Positions 24,047 to 31,443 of a stretch of DNA of 64,000 nucleotides are shown here, piece after piece. Numbering within the stretch: the first letter of the stretch is position 1; each line of letters starts with the position of its first letter. The notes beneath the pieces were generated by a model that did not search any database, was not told where the DNA came from, and saw only the letters and a list, made by a program, of their open reading frames with translations. The DNA is taken from the NCBI GenBank assembly GCA_964489705.1, contig CAZAZQ010000004.1, positions 62,001 to 126,000 of the forward strand, given 5' to 3'. Position numbers and translations under genes: made by a program. This stretch comes from CAZAZQ01 sp964489705 (GTDB taxonomy: Bacteria > Zixibacteria > MSB-5A5 > GN15 > FEB-12).

Positions 24047-25627
24047 TTACTTATCGGCGTCATAGAGTATCATTCTACTGTTTTTATAATCGAACAGAAC
24101 GTGAAAGTTTTCCAGTACCATATTTCCGATATTTCCCGCTATTTCTTCCGTTCCCGCCGCGCCAAGGGTCGAGTCGAGCATGATGATCCGTAACGATTGC
24201 ACCAGCACGCTGCCGAGCTTGAACGAAGCGGCAAAAGCCGTTTTTCCCGACACGCCGCCGCCGATGCCGTGATAGGTTTGGGAAATCGGTTGGAAATTGT
24301 CGAGCTTGTGGTCCAAGTCGTGTTCTTGGGCAAACTTGTTGTGAATAATCAACCCCAGCGAATTTCCCAAATCGACCAAGAAATCACCGGGAATGCCGTT
24401 GAGCTCTCCCTTGACAATGGGAGTAAGCATATTCAACCGGAAAGGAATCTCCACTCCCCCGGCAGGGGGCGTGAATTGGGCGGGATTGAAAACCGTCAAC
24501 ACGGAATCCCGGTAGTCGACGAGCACCGGAAAGCGGGAAAGGAAATCATACCCCAGCACACCCCCGAACACTTCTCCGGTAGTGTCATTTGCCGCCAAAA
24601 GCGAAAGATCGAGGCTGCCGGCGACTTGGTTGTACAGCGTCAGCGCTCCGATTGCCAGCGAATCGGTCTTCACCATGAGGGCATCCTCAATTCCCCCCAA
24701 CCCGACTGCGGGAAGTTTTCCCACCACCGGCAAGCCAAGCTTCTCCACCAACGACTTCTCGAACATGTTGGCGGAAGCACCGGTATCGAGGATAAAATAT
24801 GCTTTCGTCTTACCATTGATAACGGCGGGCAGGCGGATATGACCGTTCCGGTAAGTAAAGGGAATGTCAACCGAACTCGCTTCCGGCGGAAAATGGTAGT
24901 CCGCGGCATGTGTGCCGGGCATCGAAAAAATAGTGTCCGGAACCGGCACGTTGAATTCGATAGAGTCGATGGTAAATTCCGAGGAGACCGCCATCCCTTT
25001 GATGACCGCTTTCGAGTACATCGGCAACAATACCCCCGCCACCCGGCGGTAGTCGTCGATTGTGACCACCGTGATATAGTTGTCCATGCGGGAGACCATC
25101 CTCCGGCGCAAGCCGGTGTCAGCATCGTAGTACGCTATAACGGTATCAAGGAAAAACGGGTAAAACGCCACCTCGTGGTACGAGGTCTGGTCGATAAGAG
25201 TATCTCGGAGATATTCTATCCCTCCGGGGAAACGTTCGGGGAAAAGGTACGCGAACGATTCGAAGTAAATGTTTTTTATCAGTTCCCGCTTTTCCGCTCC
25301 GGCGAGCTCGGAGATTTGCCCGTTATGGTTTCGCTGCCATGCCGTGGCGCCGTCATACGCTTGAATCAACCGGAAGCTCTCGAAATCAATCGTAATGTAA
25401 AACCGGTCGGGGACGACGAAGTATTGCTCAAACGTTCCCATCAACCCGTACAGGTTGACTTTCCCCGTGCTGTGGAGGGTGCGGACTCGTTTGAGAGAGT
25501 CAAGAGCTTCGGGTCCTCCTACCGAGACAATCAACAGAGAGTCGACGTTGAAAGCTCGTCCCGGCAGGAAGCCGACCAGACTCAGCACCAAAGCAAAAGC
25601 GAGTGTTTTTATTCGGGCTTTCATCAT
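24047..25627 (-). CDS. secreted retropepsin-like aspartyl protease
   Basis: About 526 residues. A signal peptide (TLAFALVLSLVGFLPGRAF) is followed by a beta-rich N-terminal half. A retropepsin-like domain from about 260 has the catalytic motif FILDTGASANMF. A second related half contains FLVDLGNSLGLIIHN, where the DTG is changed to DLGNS. This suggests one active DTG site and a degenerate second repeat, as in bacterial pepsin-retropepsin-like (PDZ/aspartyl) proteins. Start at either Met of the adjacent pair (25627 or 25624); an upstream TTG-type start at 25642 is unlikely. The target is unknown. Confidence 0.75.
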   Translation of the reverse strand: MMKARIKTLAFALVLSLVGFLPGRAFNVDSLLIVSVGGPEALDSLKRVRTLHSTGKVNLYGLMGTFEQYFVVPDRFYITIDFESFRLIQAYDGATAWQRNHNGQISELAGAEKRELIKNIYFESFAYLFPERFPGGIEYLRDTLIDQTSYHEVAFYPFFLDTVIAYYDADTGLRRRMVSRMDNYITVVTIDDYRRVAGVLLPMYSKAVIKGMAVSSEFTIDSIEFNVPVPDTIFSMPGTHAADYHFPPEASSVDIPFTYRNGHIRLPAVINGKTKAYFILDTGASANMFEKSLVEKLGLPVVGKLPAVGLGGIEDALMVKTDSLAIGALTLYNQVAGSLDLSLLAANDTTGEVFGGVLGYDFLSRFPVLVDYRDSVLTVFNPAQFTPPAGGVEIPFRLNMLTPIVKGELNGIPGDFLVDLGNSLGLIIHNKFAQEHDLDHKLDNFQPISQTYHGIGGGVSGKTAFAASFKLGSVLVQSLRIIMLDSTLGAAGTEEIAGNIGNMVLENFHVLFDYKNSRMILYDADK

Positions 25628-25884
25628 GTGAAAGTTATACAAAAAAACCTGTCAGGAATAAAGTTTTTTGAAAATAATCCCCTTTCTCTTCTCTATCGGC
25701 ATCACCAGAGTAGTTTTTGCTTTCGCCGCGATATTTCCCCTTTGCCGTTTGCACTTTCCCCGCGTGAGACAGACAATATCCCTTCTCCATGCCAACGCTT
25801 TAGCAAGTAAGGATTTATAGTCAAGTTTCGGCGAGAAAATTCCGTTATTAATGGTAGATAAACTGGAAAGGTGTAATAAAATCG

Positions 25885-26802
25885 ATGGAAGAATTTTTAG
25901 ACAATATACGGCAGAATTCCTCGCTGTTTTATTTCCTGATAGCATTTGCTCTCCTCTGGGGCGGGGGAATGATATGGGGAGCGGTGGTTGTCGTAAAAAG
26001 CCTTGGGAAACGCCGGCAAACCGTTAACTCTTTGAAGTCGAACGGCTTTGTACAAGCGGACAATGACCTCGCTCTTATCCAACAGATAAAAGATGCCCTC
26101 CGAAAGACCTGGGGAGAACACTTCGCCGAGCGGGTCGAGCCGAACCCTCGAAACGAACGACTCACGGTGGAAACCGAGCATGACCGTATTACCTTTACCT
26201 ACGAGATTCCCAAACAGGAATACCGCGAGCTCTCTCGTGCGACCGGCGCCAAAGAGAGGATTCAAGTGGTCAAGCGGGAGTGTGTTTTGAGCAACTTTCT
26301 TTTTCGGCGGAGCGCTTCTCCCGTCTTCTACGCTCAAACAAAAGACACCACTACCATCAGAGCCTTTCAACCACGGACGAAAGTTCAAACCGTCGGCGGG
26401 TGGCTGCTCTGCGTTCCTGCCGCTACCGGCTTTGATTCGACCGTGACGGTATACAAAAAATTTACGGGACACCGGGCTTTTCTTATGAACATGGCGTTTC
26501 AGCTTGCACACGTTAAGCCGGTGACTCGAGAAGGATTGTTACCCGATTTTGAACGGATGTTCGAAGTCGCTTCGACCGAGCCGTCAAGTTCCCGCTCGGT
26601 GCTGGAAGAAGAAATACAACTGCGCATCTTGAAATATGAAGAATACCTCCCGGAGGGGGTGAAGCTGTCTTTCAATCGTGATGGAGTTTGGTTGACGGGG
26701 GAAGAATGGCTCGACAAAAAACGAATGAACCACCTCGTCGCTCTTTGCGAAGAACTGGTAAAAAGTAAGAAAGAGACCGCCTTGACACACAGTTCCGCTT
26801 GA
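25885..26802 (+). CDS. uncharacterised membrane-anchored protein
   Basis: 305 residues. One N-terminal membrane helix (about 14-38, FYFLIAFALLWGGGMIWGAVVVV) is followed by a soluble alpha/beta region of about 260 residues. No known catalytic motif was recognised. The ATG at 25885 has AAAGGTG about 13 nt upstream. Its stop overlaps an in-frame ATG of the next gene (TGATG, 26800-26804), so it is probably co-translated with the kinase-like protein. The topology suggests a cytoplasmic soluble domain. Function unknown. Confidence 0.7.
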   Translation: MEEFLDNIRQNSSLFYFLIAFALLWGGGMIWGAVVVVKSLGKRRQTVNSLKSNGFVQADNDLALIQQIKDALRKTWGEHFAERVEPNPRNERLTVETEHDRITFTYEIPKQEYRELSRATGAKERIQVVKRECVLSNFLFRRSASPVFYAQTKDTTTIRAFQPRTKVQTVGGWLLCVPAATGFDSTVTVYKKFTGHRAFLMNMAFQLAHVKPVTREGLLPDFERMFEVASTEPSSSRSVLEEEIQLRILKYEEYLPEGVKLSFNRDGVWLTGEEWLDKKRMNHLVALCEELVKSKKETALTHSSA

Positions 26803-26846
26803 TGACGGCGATCAACTGCACGGCGGCAAAGGGAGTCAGGAAACGT

Positions 26847-27794
26847 ATGGACACCGACGAACATCAACATCTGCTGCATTACGAGATTCTCGCCGAGATG
26901 GGGGAAGGCGACTGCGGGAAAGTTTACAAAGCATGGGACACCACCCATGAGCGCCTGGTGGCGTTGAAAGAAATAAAGAAGGAATTTACCGACGTCACGG
27001 CTTTTCGGGCACACTTTCTCCCGACGGTTCAAACACTCAAACACTGCAACCATCCGGCTGTCTGCCGGGTGTACGACATCCACCAAAGGGAAGAAGGGTA
27101 CCTGCTGGTCACCGAGTTCGTGGAAGGGATCTCGATTTTGGAGTTCATACGCCGCCGACCGGGAGAGCTCTCCGTGTTTCTCAATCTTGCCGTCTCCATT
27201 GCCGAAGGGTTGCGGTATGCCCACGACAATCTCGTCACCCACGGCAATTTGAAACCCTCCAACATCCTTGTGACCCAAAACGGGAAAGTAAAGCTGACCG
27301 ACTTCGGCTTGTCGACCTACCCGGAAGGAAATGAAGGAAGCGGCATTCCGCCTTCTATGCAGTCGCTGGCGTATGTCGCTCCGGAACAAATCGGAAGTAA
27401 GCCGGTCACCCAACTGGTCGATATGTTTTCGCTGGGAGTGATTTTTTACGAGCTGCTGAGCGGTAAACTTCCTTTTACCGGCGACACTCCGCGGGAACTG
27501 CTCGACGCCATCCTCCACGAATCTCCCGACTACGGATTGCTGAGAGAAAAGGGCATCCCCGGCGACGTGATCCTGGTAGTCGAGAAACTGTTGGCCAAGA
27601 AAGCCGCCGACCGTTTCAGCAGCGCCGAGGAGTTGCTCATAACTCTTCAAGCGGTACGTTCCTTCGAGCGGGAATCCGCCGTCCGGGAATTTCTGCAAGT
27701 CAAGCCAAAGACCCCTCGCCACTACTTACTCTTATCTTTACTGGCGGTCTTGCTGGTTATCTTCTGGTACGTGGTGACGACCTATCACTTTTGA
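26847..27794 (+). CDS. Ser/Thr protein kinase-like protein, probable pseudokinase
   Basis: 315 residues from ATG 26847. Hanks-type features: Gly loop EGDCGKVYKA (20-29), VALK Lys41, DFG at 152-154, VAPEQ (177-181), and one C-terminal membrane helix (about 293-312) ending four residues before the stop. Two catalytic residues are changed. The HRD motif reads THGNLKPSN, with Asn134 in place of the catalytic Asp. The helix C position aligned with FLRE reads FLPT, losing the Glu. ATP or metal may still bind through Lys41 and DFG. An in-frame ATG at 26802 overlaps the upstream stop; 26847 has AGGA 5 nt upstream and fits the kinase domain start. The C-terminal tail anchor places the kinase domain in the cytoplasm. 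Confidence 0.85.
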   Translation: MDTDEHQHLLHYEILAEMGEGDCGKVYKAWDTTHERLVALKEIKKEFTDVTAFRAHFLPTVQTLKHCNHPAVCRVYDIHQREEGYLLVTEFVEGISILEFIRRRPGELSVFLNLAVSIAEGLRYAHDNLVTHGNLKPSNILVTQNGKVKLTDFGLSTYPEGNEGSGIPPSMQSLAYVAPEQIGSKPVTQLVDMFSLGVIFYELLSGKLPFTGDTPRELLDAILHESPDYGLLREKGIPGDVILVVEKLLAKKAADRFSSAEELLITLQAVRSFERESAVREFLQVKPKTPRHYLLLSLLAVLLVIFWYVVTTYHF

Positions 27795-29670
27795 TTTTTC
27801 CCCCACACGGAAAAGAGCCCTCTTTGCCGGGGTAGTACCGCTTACGTGCCGGGGCGGCGGACAGGTAATTGTCCGAGCGGTGGGAGTCGCAGAGAAAATG
27901 GTGCGGATCGAGTATCAGCAGCTTCAACGAAAGCGGAAAAGCGAAGGTCTCTTCAACAACCGTTTCTTTCCCCGGCGGGGGAACCTCGGCAAGTGAGAGA
28001 GTATCGTAGAGGGTGTCTTCCGAAACGGTCACGTATCCCACTTCGAGAGGCAGGGTGACAACCCCATTGTTTTTCAGGCGGTAAGAGACAAAGGTCTTGG
28101 TACCGGTATTTTTTATTTCAAGATGGGAGACGGCAAAATCGAGGACACCTTTCGGAGCACCCATAAGCTGTTCTATGGTCTTTCGAATGTCTGTTGAAGA
28201 AAGGGCTTCGATGAGGCTGAGAAAATGATTGGGAGGAGCGGGACGGGACGGGTTTTGGTTGCGGTAGTCACGCAGGATTTGCCAAAAGGAATCCTCTCCG
28301 ACGAGGAATCGGAGAACGTGCAGGAGTCGCGCCACGGTGTGCCAGTTCTCCTTGTCTTTTTCTCTAAGAAAGTATCCGCCACACTCGATTTCCGCCCTTT
28401 CCCTTTTTCCACGGTCTTCTTCATACCCACGAAAGACATTTCCGGCAAGGTACCATGCCATTCCTTCCCGCCAGGGGCATATTTCTCCATCCTTGTCAGC
28501 CATCGACGGTGGGAACCACTGCCGGGCAAGCTCGTACGCTAAGAGCATATTCAAAACGGCTGAGTCGGTTGTCCAAAGAGGTAGTACGAGGTACCCGGAA
28601 AAATCCGACGGAGGTGGGCTTTTCTCTCCGGCAACAATAGTCAGATGAGCGCGGGAAAACCATCCCAGCTTTTCTTGATATTTCTTTACCAGTAACATGG
28701 CGCTCTTCGCTATCGATTCCTGCCAGATATGTTTCCGTTGAGGAGGATAGCAGACTTCAATGGTCAGCGGAAAGAGTGAGGTTTTTAGGGAGTCTTGCTG
28801 CTGCGACGGCAGGTACGAGCCTTTCCGCCCTAATAGATACGCCCGGTCGCGAAGGAACGTTCTCCCGACCGTGAACGGGAAATCGGTAGCGACTTCTCCT
28901 TTCAGATAATATCTCTTCATCCCGTCGGGAAACGTCGGATGGTACTTCTCCTTGCCGAAAAGCGGCATGGAATGATTGACAATATCAACGTAGACCGTGT
29001 CGCTTTTGCCCTGTTGCGGAAGCAGCCCGTACAACTCCTTTTCATTGAGGATCTTCCCGGGATGAGCAACTGAGTACGAAGAATCGATTGCCAGTGCGAC
29101 GTAAAACATCCCCGGCTCTCCCTCTACTGACGAGAAATCACCGCTGCCGGGACGGTATGCGGCAAGCCGAGGAAACCAGTGCGTAAACGTCAAAGAAAAA
29201 GGAAGGTGCCCTCGCCGGTAAAACGACCCCGGCGGCGAGAAAGGAGGTGGGAGGGTGGTGCGGAAGGCGATGAGAAAGCTCCCTTTCTCTTTCGGTGCCA
29301 GAGGGTGGTACAGGGTCACTTTCAGGGTACCGTTCTCGAAGGTAAGGCTGTCGCCGCCGATGGGTACCGCCAGAAAGAGCAGAGAATCAATAGACAGCCG
29401 ATTTTGACAAGAAGGTTCGCCGGAGGAAAGCAGGAAGGTCACTTCTCGAAGAGTGTCGTCAAGCGGGTTACGGTATTCCACTTCCATCTCCCCTCGTACC
29501 AACAATGATTCTGGCTGAACTGTCGCCCGAATGGTATAGACGGCGTTTGCTTGATACGAAGCCCTCAGAGAGCCGGTGTCTCCGGCTTGGGAAGGTACAG
29601 CCGGTAAAGAAACGGACATTAGAAGAATATATGCAACCCAAACGGCATTCGGCAGACGCAGGGGAAACAT
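27757..29670 (-). CDS. M1 aminopeptidase-like protein lacking zinc histidines
   Basis: 637 residues. Signal peptide about 1-29 (VWVAYILLMSVSLPAVPSQA). The N-terminal beta domain contains MEVEYRNPLDDTLREV, like M1 family exopeptidases. The zinc-site helix HExxHxW appears as YELARQW (379-385): both His are lost, while the Glu and the Trp remain. The third ligand region WREGMAWYL (400-408) keeps the Glu of the M1 WLNEGFAxY motif. It is probably catalytically inactive or uses another chemistry. The start at 29670 is 4 nt after the ABC ATPase gene; an upstream frame to 29817 lies inside that gene. The 3' end overlaps the convergent pseudokinase gene by 38 nt. Confidence 0.7.
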   Translation of the reverse strand: MFPLRLPNAVWVAYILLMSVSLPAVPSQAGDTGSLRASYQANAVYTIRATVQPESLLVRGEMEVEYRNPLDDTLREVTFLLSSGEPSCQNRLSIDSLLFLAVPIGGDSLTFENGTLKVTLYHPLAPKEKGSFLIAFRTTLPPPFSPPGSFYRRGHLPFSLTFTHWFPRLAAYRPGSGDFSSVEGEPGMFYVALAIDSSYSVAHPGKILNEKELYGLLPQQGKSDTVYVDIVNHSMPLFGKEKYHPTFPDGMKRYYLKGEVATDFPFTVGRTFLRDRAYLLGRKGSYLPSQQQDSLKTSLFPLTIEVCYPPQRKHIWQESIAKSAMLLVKKYQEKLGWFSRAHLTIVAGEKSPPPSDFSGYLVLPLWTTDSAVLNMLLAYELARQWFPPSMADKDGEICPWREGMAWYLAGNVFRGYEEDRGKRERAEIECGGYFLREKDKENWHTVARLLHVLRFLVGEDSFWQILRDYRNQNPSRPAPPNHFLSLIEALSSTDIRKTIEQLMGAPKGVLDFAVSHLEIKNTGTKTFVSYRLKNNGVVTLPLEVGYVTVSEDTLYDTLSLAEVPPPGKETVVEETFAFPLSLKLLILDPHHFLCDSHRSDNYLSAAPARKRYYPGKEGSFPCGGKIKSDRSSPRTRR

Positions 29671-29674
29671 ACCC

Positions 29675-30400
29675 TTACAACACTTTCGCCAGAAAAGCCT
29701 TAGTTCGCGGGTTTTGGGGATTGACCAACACTTGCTCGGGCGGACCGATTTCGATGATTTTCCCTTCGTCAAGAAACACCACCCTGTCCGCAATTTCCCG
29801 CGCAAAGCCGATTTCATGGGTCACCACCAGCATGGTCATCCCTTCCTGGGCAAGCTTCTTTATCACATCCAGCACTTCACCTATCATTTCCGGATCAAGA
29901 GCGGAGGTGACCTCGTCGAACAACATCACTTTTGGGTTCATCGCCAGCGCACGGGCAATGGCGACACGCTGCTTTTGTCCGCCGGAGAGCTGAGCCGGGT
30001 AAGCATCCATTTTGTCTTCCAACCCCACTTTTTTCAGCAGCTCTTTCGAAACTGCCATCGCTTCTTCTTTGGAACGTTTACGCACGATACGCTGAGCGAG
30101 ATTGATATTTTCCAACACCGACAGGTGAGGGAACAAATTGAATTGCTGGAAGACCATTCCCACTTCCAACCGAATTTGATGAATATCCTTCTTCTTGGAA
30201 TCGATTTTAAACCCGCCGATGTTTATCTCACCCGATTCGATTTCTTCCAGAGCGTTCAAGCAGCGCAAAAGAGTGGACTTGCCGGAACCGGAGGGACCGA
30301 TTATAACCAGTACTTCCCCTTTTTTGACCGAAAGGGTAACATCGTTCAGCGCCCCGATTGACCCGAACCGACAGCAGACATGCGAAAGCTCAATAATCAT
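29675..30400 (-). CDS. glnQ: polar amino acid ABC transporter ATP-binding protein
   Basis: 241 residues. Walker A GPSGSGKST, Q-loop FQQFNLFPH, signature LSGGQKQRVAIARAL, Walker B VMLFDEVTSALDP and H-loop VVTHE are present. The order and the LFPHLSVLENI region are typical of GlnQ/HisP-type ATPases. It energises import of a polar amino acid through the adjacent permease, whose end it overlaps by 11 nt. The substrate is not readable. Confidence 0.93.
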   Translation of the reverse strand: MIIELSHVCCRFGSIGALNDVTLSVKKGEVLVIIGPSGSGKSTLLRCLNALEEIESGEINIGGFKIDSKKKDIHQIRLEVGMVFQQFNLFPHLSVLENINLAQRIVRKRSKEEAMAVSKELLKKVGLEDKMDAYPAQLSGGQKQRVAIARALAMNPKVMLFDEVTSALDPEMIGEVLDVIKKLAQEGMTMLVVTHEIGFAREIADRVVFLDEGKIIEIGPPEQVLVNPQNPRTKAFLAKVL

Positions 30401-31076
30401 TCCGATTGGCTCCGAATCCGTGAACCGCCACTCGTTTTTCGAGCAAGCGCACGAGCTTGGTCAAGGTTAACGTCATCACCAGGTAGATCAGCCCCACCAT
30501 CAGCCAGGTTTGGAAATCGAGGAAGTATTGATTGGCATACTCCCGCCCGGCACGGGTCAACTCACGCAAGCCGATGATGGAGACAAGCGAAGAATCTTTC
30601 AAGCAAGCGATGAACTCGTTTGCCGCCGGTGGGACCACGATGCGAACCGATTGCGGCAGGATAACATGCCGCAGGGTTTGCCATTTGGTCATGCCCAGCG
30701 ACATTGCCGCTTCGTGTTGCCCGTAGTCAATGGCTTCGATGCCGGAACGAAAAATTTCCGCCATGTAGGCGCCGTAACAAAGCCCTACCGCCAACACCCC
30801 GGCAATAAAACGATCTAAGTTGATAAATTTACCCAAGCCGAAGTAAATGAAGAAAATCAAGACCAACAGCGGCACCCCGCGCAAGACGTTGACGTAAATG
30901 CCGGCACAGGCGCGGATGAAGCGATTGCCGCAAATACGCGCCACCCCGAATACCAACCCCAAGACCAGGGCTAAAAGATATGCCAGTACGCTGATGGCAA
31001 TCGTCCAATGAACAACTTGTATGAGATAGTAGAAAATGTTTTTCAAAATCGCAAGTTGTTCAATGAGCCACGACAT
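30390..31076 (-). CDS. polar amino acid ABC transporter permease
   Basis: 228 residues with about five membrane helices. The coupling EAA loop reads HEAAMSLGMTKWQTLRHVILPQ, and the N-terminal VNVLRGVPLLVLIFF pattern is the His/Glu/Gln permease type. ATG 31076 has AAGGA 6 nt upstream; an in-frame extension to 31130 is unlike the family. No periplasmic binding-protein gene lies beside it in the window, which is unusual for this class. Confidence 0.9.
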   Translation of the reverse strand: MSWLIEQLAILKNIFYYLIQVVHWTIAISVLAYLLALVLGLVFGVARICGNRFIRACAGIYVNVLRGVPLLVLIFFIYFGLGKFINLDRFIAGVLAVGLCYGAYMAEIFRSGIEAIDYGQHEAAMSLGMTKWQTLRHVILPQSVRIVVPPAANEFIACLKDSSLVSIIGLRELTRAGREYANQYFLDFQTWLMVGLIYLVMTLTLTKLVRLLEKRVAVHGFGANRNDY

Positions 31077-31101
31077 ACGCTTCCTTTTCTCAGTCTCTTG
31101 T

Positions 31102-31130
31102 AAAGTAGAGAACGAACGGAAAAAGGTCAA
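31102..31130 (-). promoter_or_regulatory. promoter for the amino acid transporter operon
   Basis: On the minus strand TTGACC (31130-31125), 17 bp, TACTTT (31107-31102). The start would be about 20 nt before ATG 31076. Confidence 0.5.
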
Positions 31131-31222
31131 GTTGAAGAAACGGCTATTTCGATTCGGTTTGTATTGATTGTCGGGGTGTGCACAGGTTCACATACTTCCC
31201 AAGTGTTGAATCAAAAGGAGGA

Positions 31223-31274
31223 CAGGTCTCGAAGAGACCTGACCATAGTTAAGAAAGTAGCTGGTCTGTACCAG
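31223..31274 (+). repeat. family A paired hairpin repeat, copy 3
   Basis: CAGGTCTC GAA GAGACCTG (31223-31241, perfect 8-bp stem), then CTGG TCTGTA CCAG (31261-31274). Same order and strand as copy 1 at 548-607. A family B pair starts 30 nt downstream, making a composite repeat island in the 367-nt gap before the AsmA gene. Confidence 0.8.
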
Positions 31275-31303
31275 TCCATTCTACTAAAGTTCTCAGTGTT
31301 GCG

Positions 31304-31381
31304 CGGTCGGGAATCCATTCCCGACCGTTTCCCCTCACAAGAGAAGGGGGACGGTGACCGTCAGGAAAAGATTCCTGACGG
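31304..31381 (+). repeat. family B hairpin pair, copy 3
   Basis: CGGTCGGGAAT CC ATTCCCGACCG (31304-31327, perfect 11-bp stem), then CCGTCAGGAA..TTCCTGACGG (31358-31381, perfect 10-bp stem or better). The flanks GCGC and TTTCC are shared with the copy at 18445-18527. No ORF with coding character lies in this gap. Confidence 0.8.
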
Positions 31382-31443
31382 CGCGGTAGGTAAGCTGCAA
31401 ACGGGGATCTCCGCCGCGCAGGGAAACCGTCACACATCCTTTC

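Noticed and set aside
24197..25810. 537-residue plus-strand frame opposite the aspartyl-protease-like gene
   Set aside because: The minus-strand protein has a signal peptide and the DTG motif; the plus frame has none.
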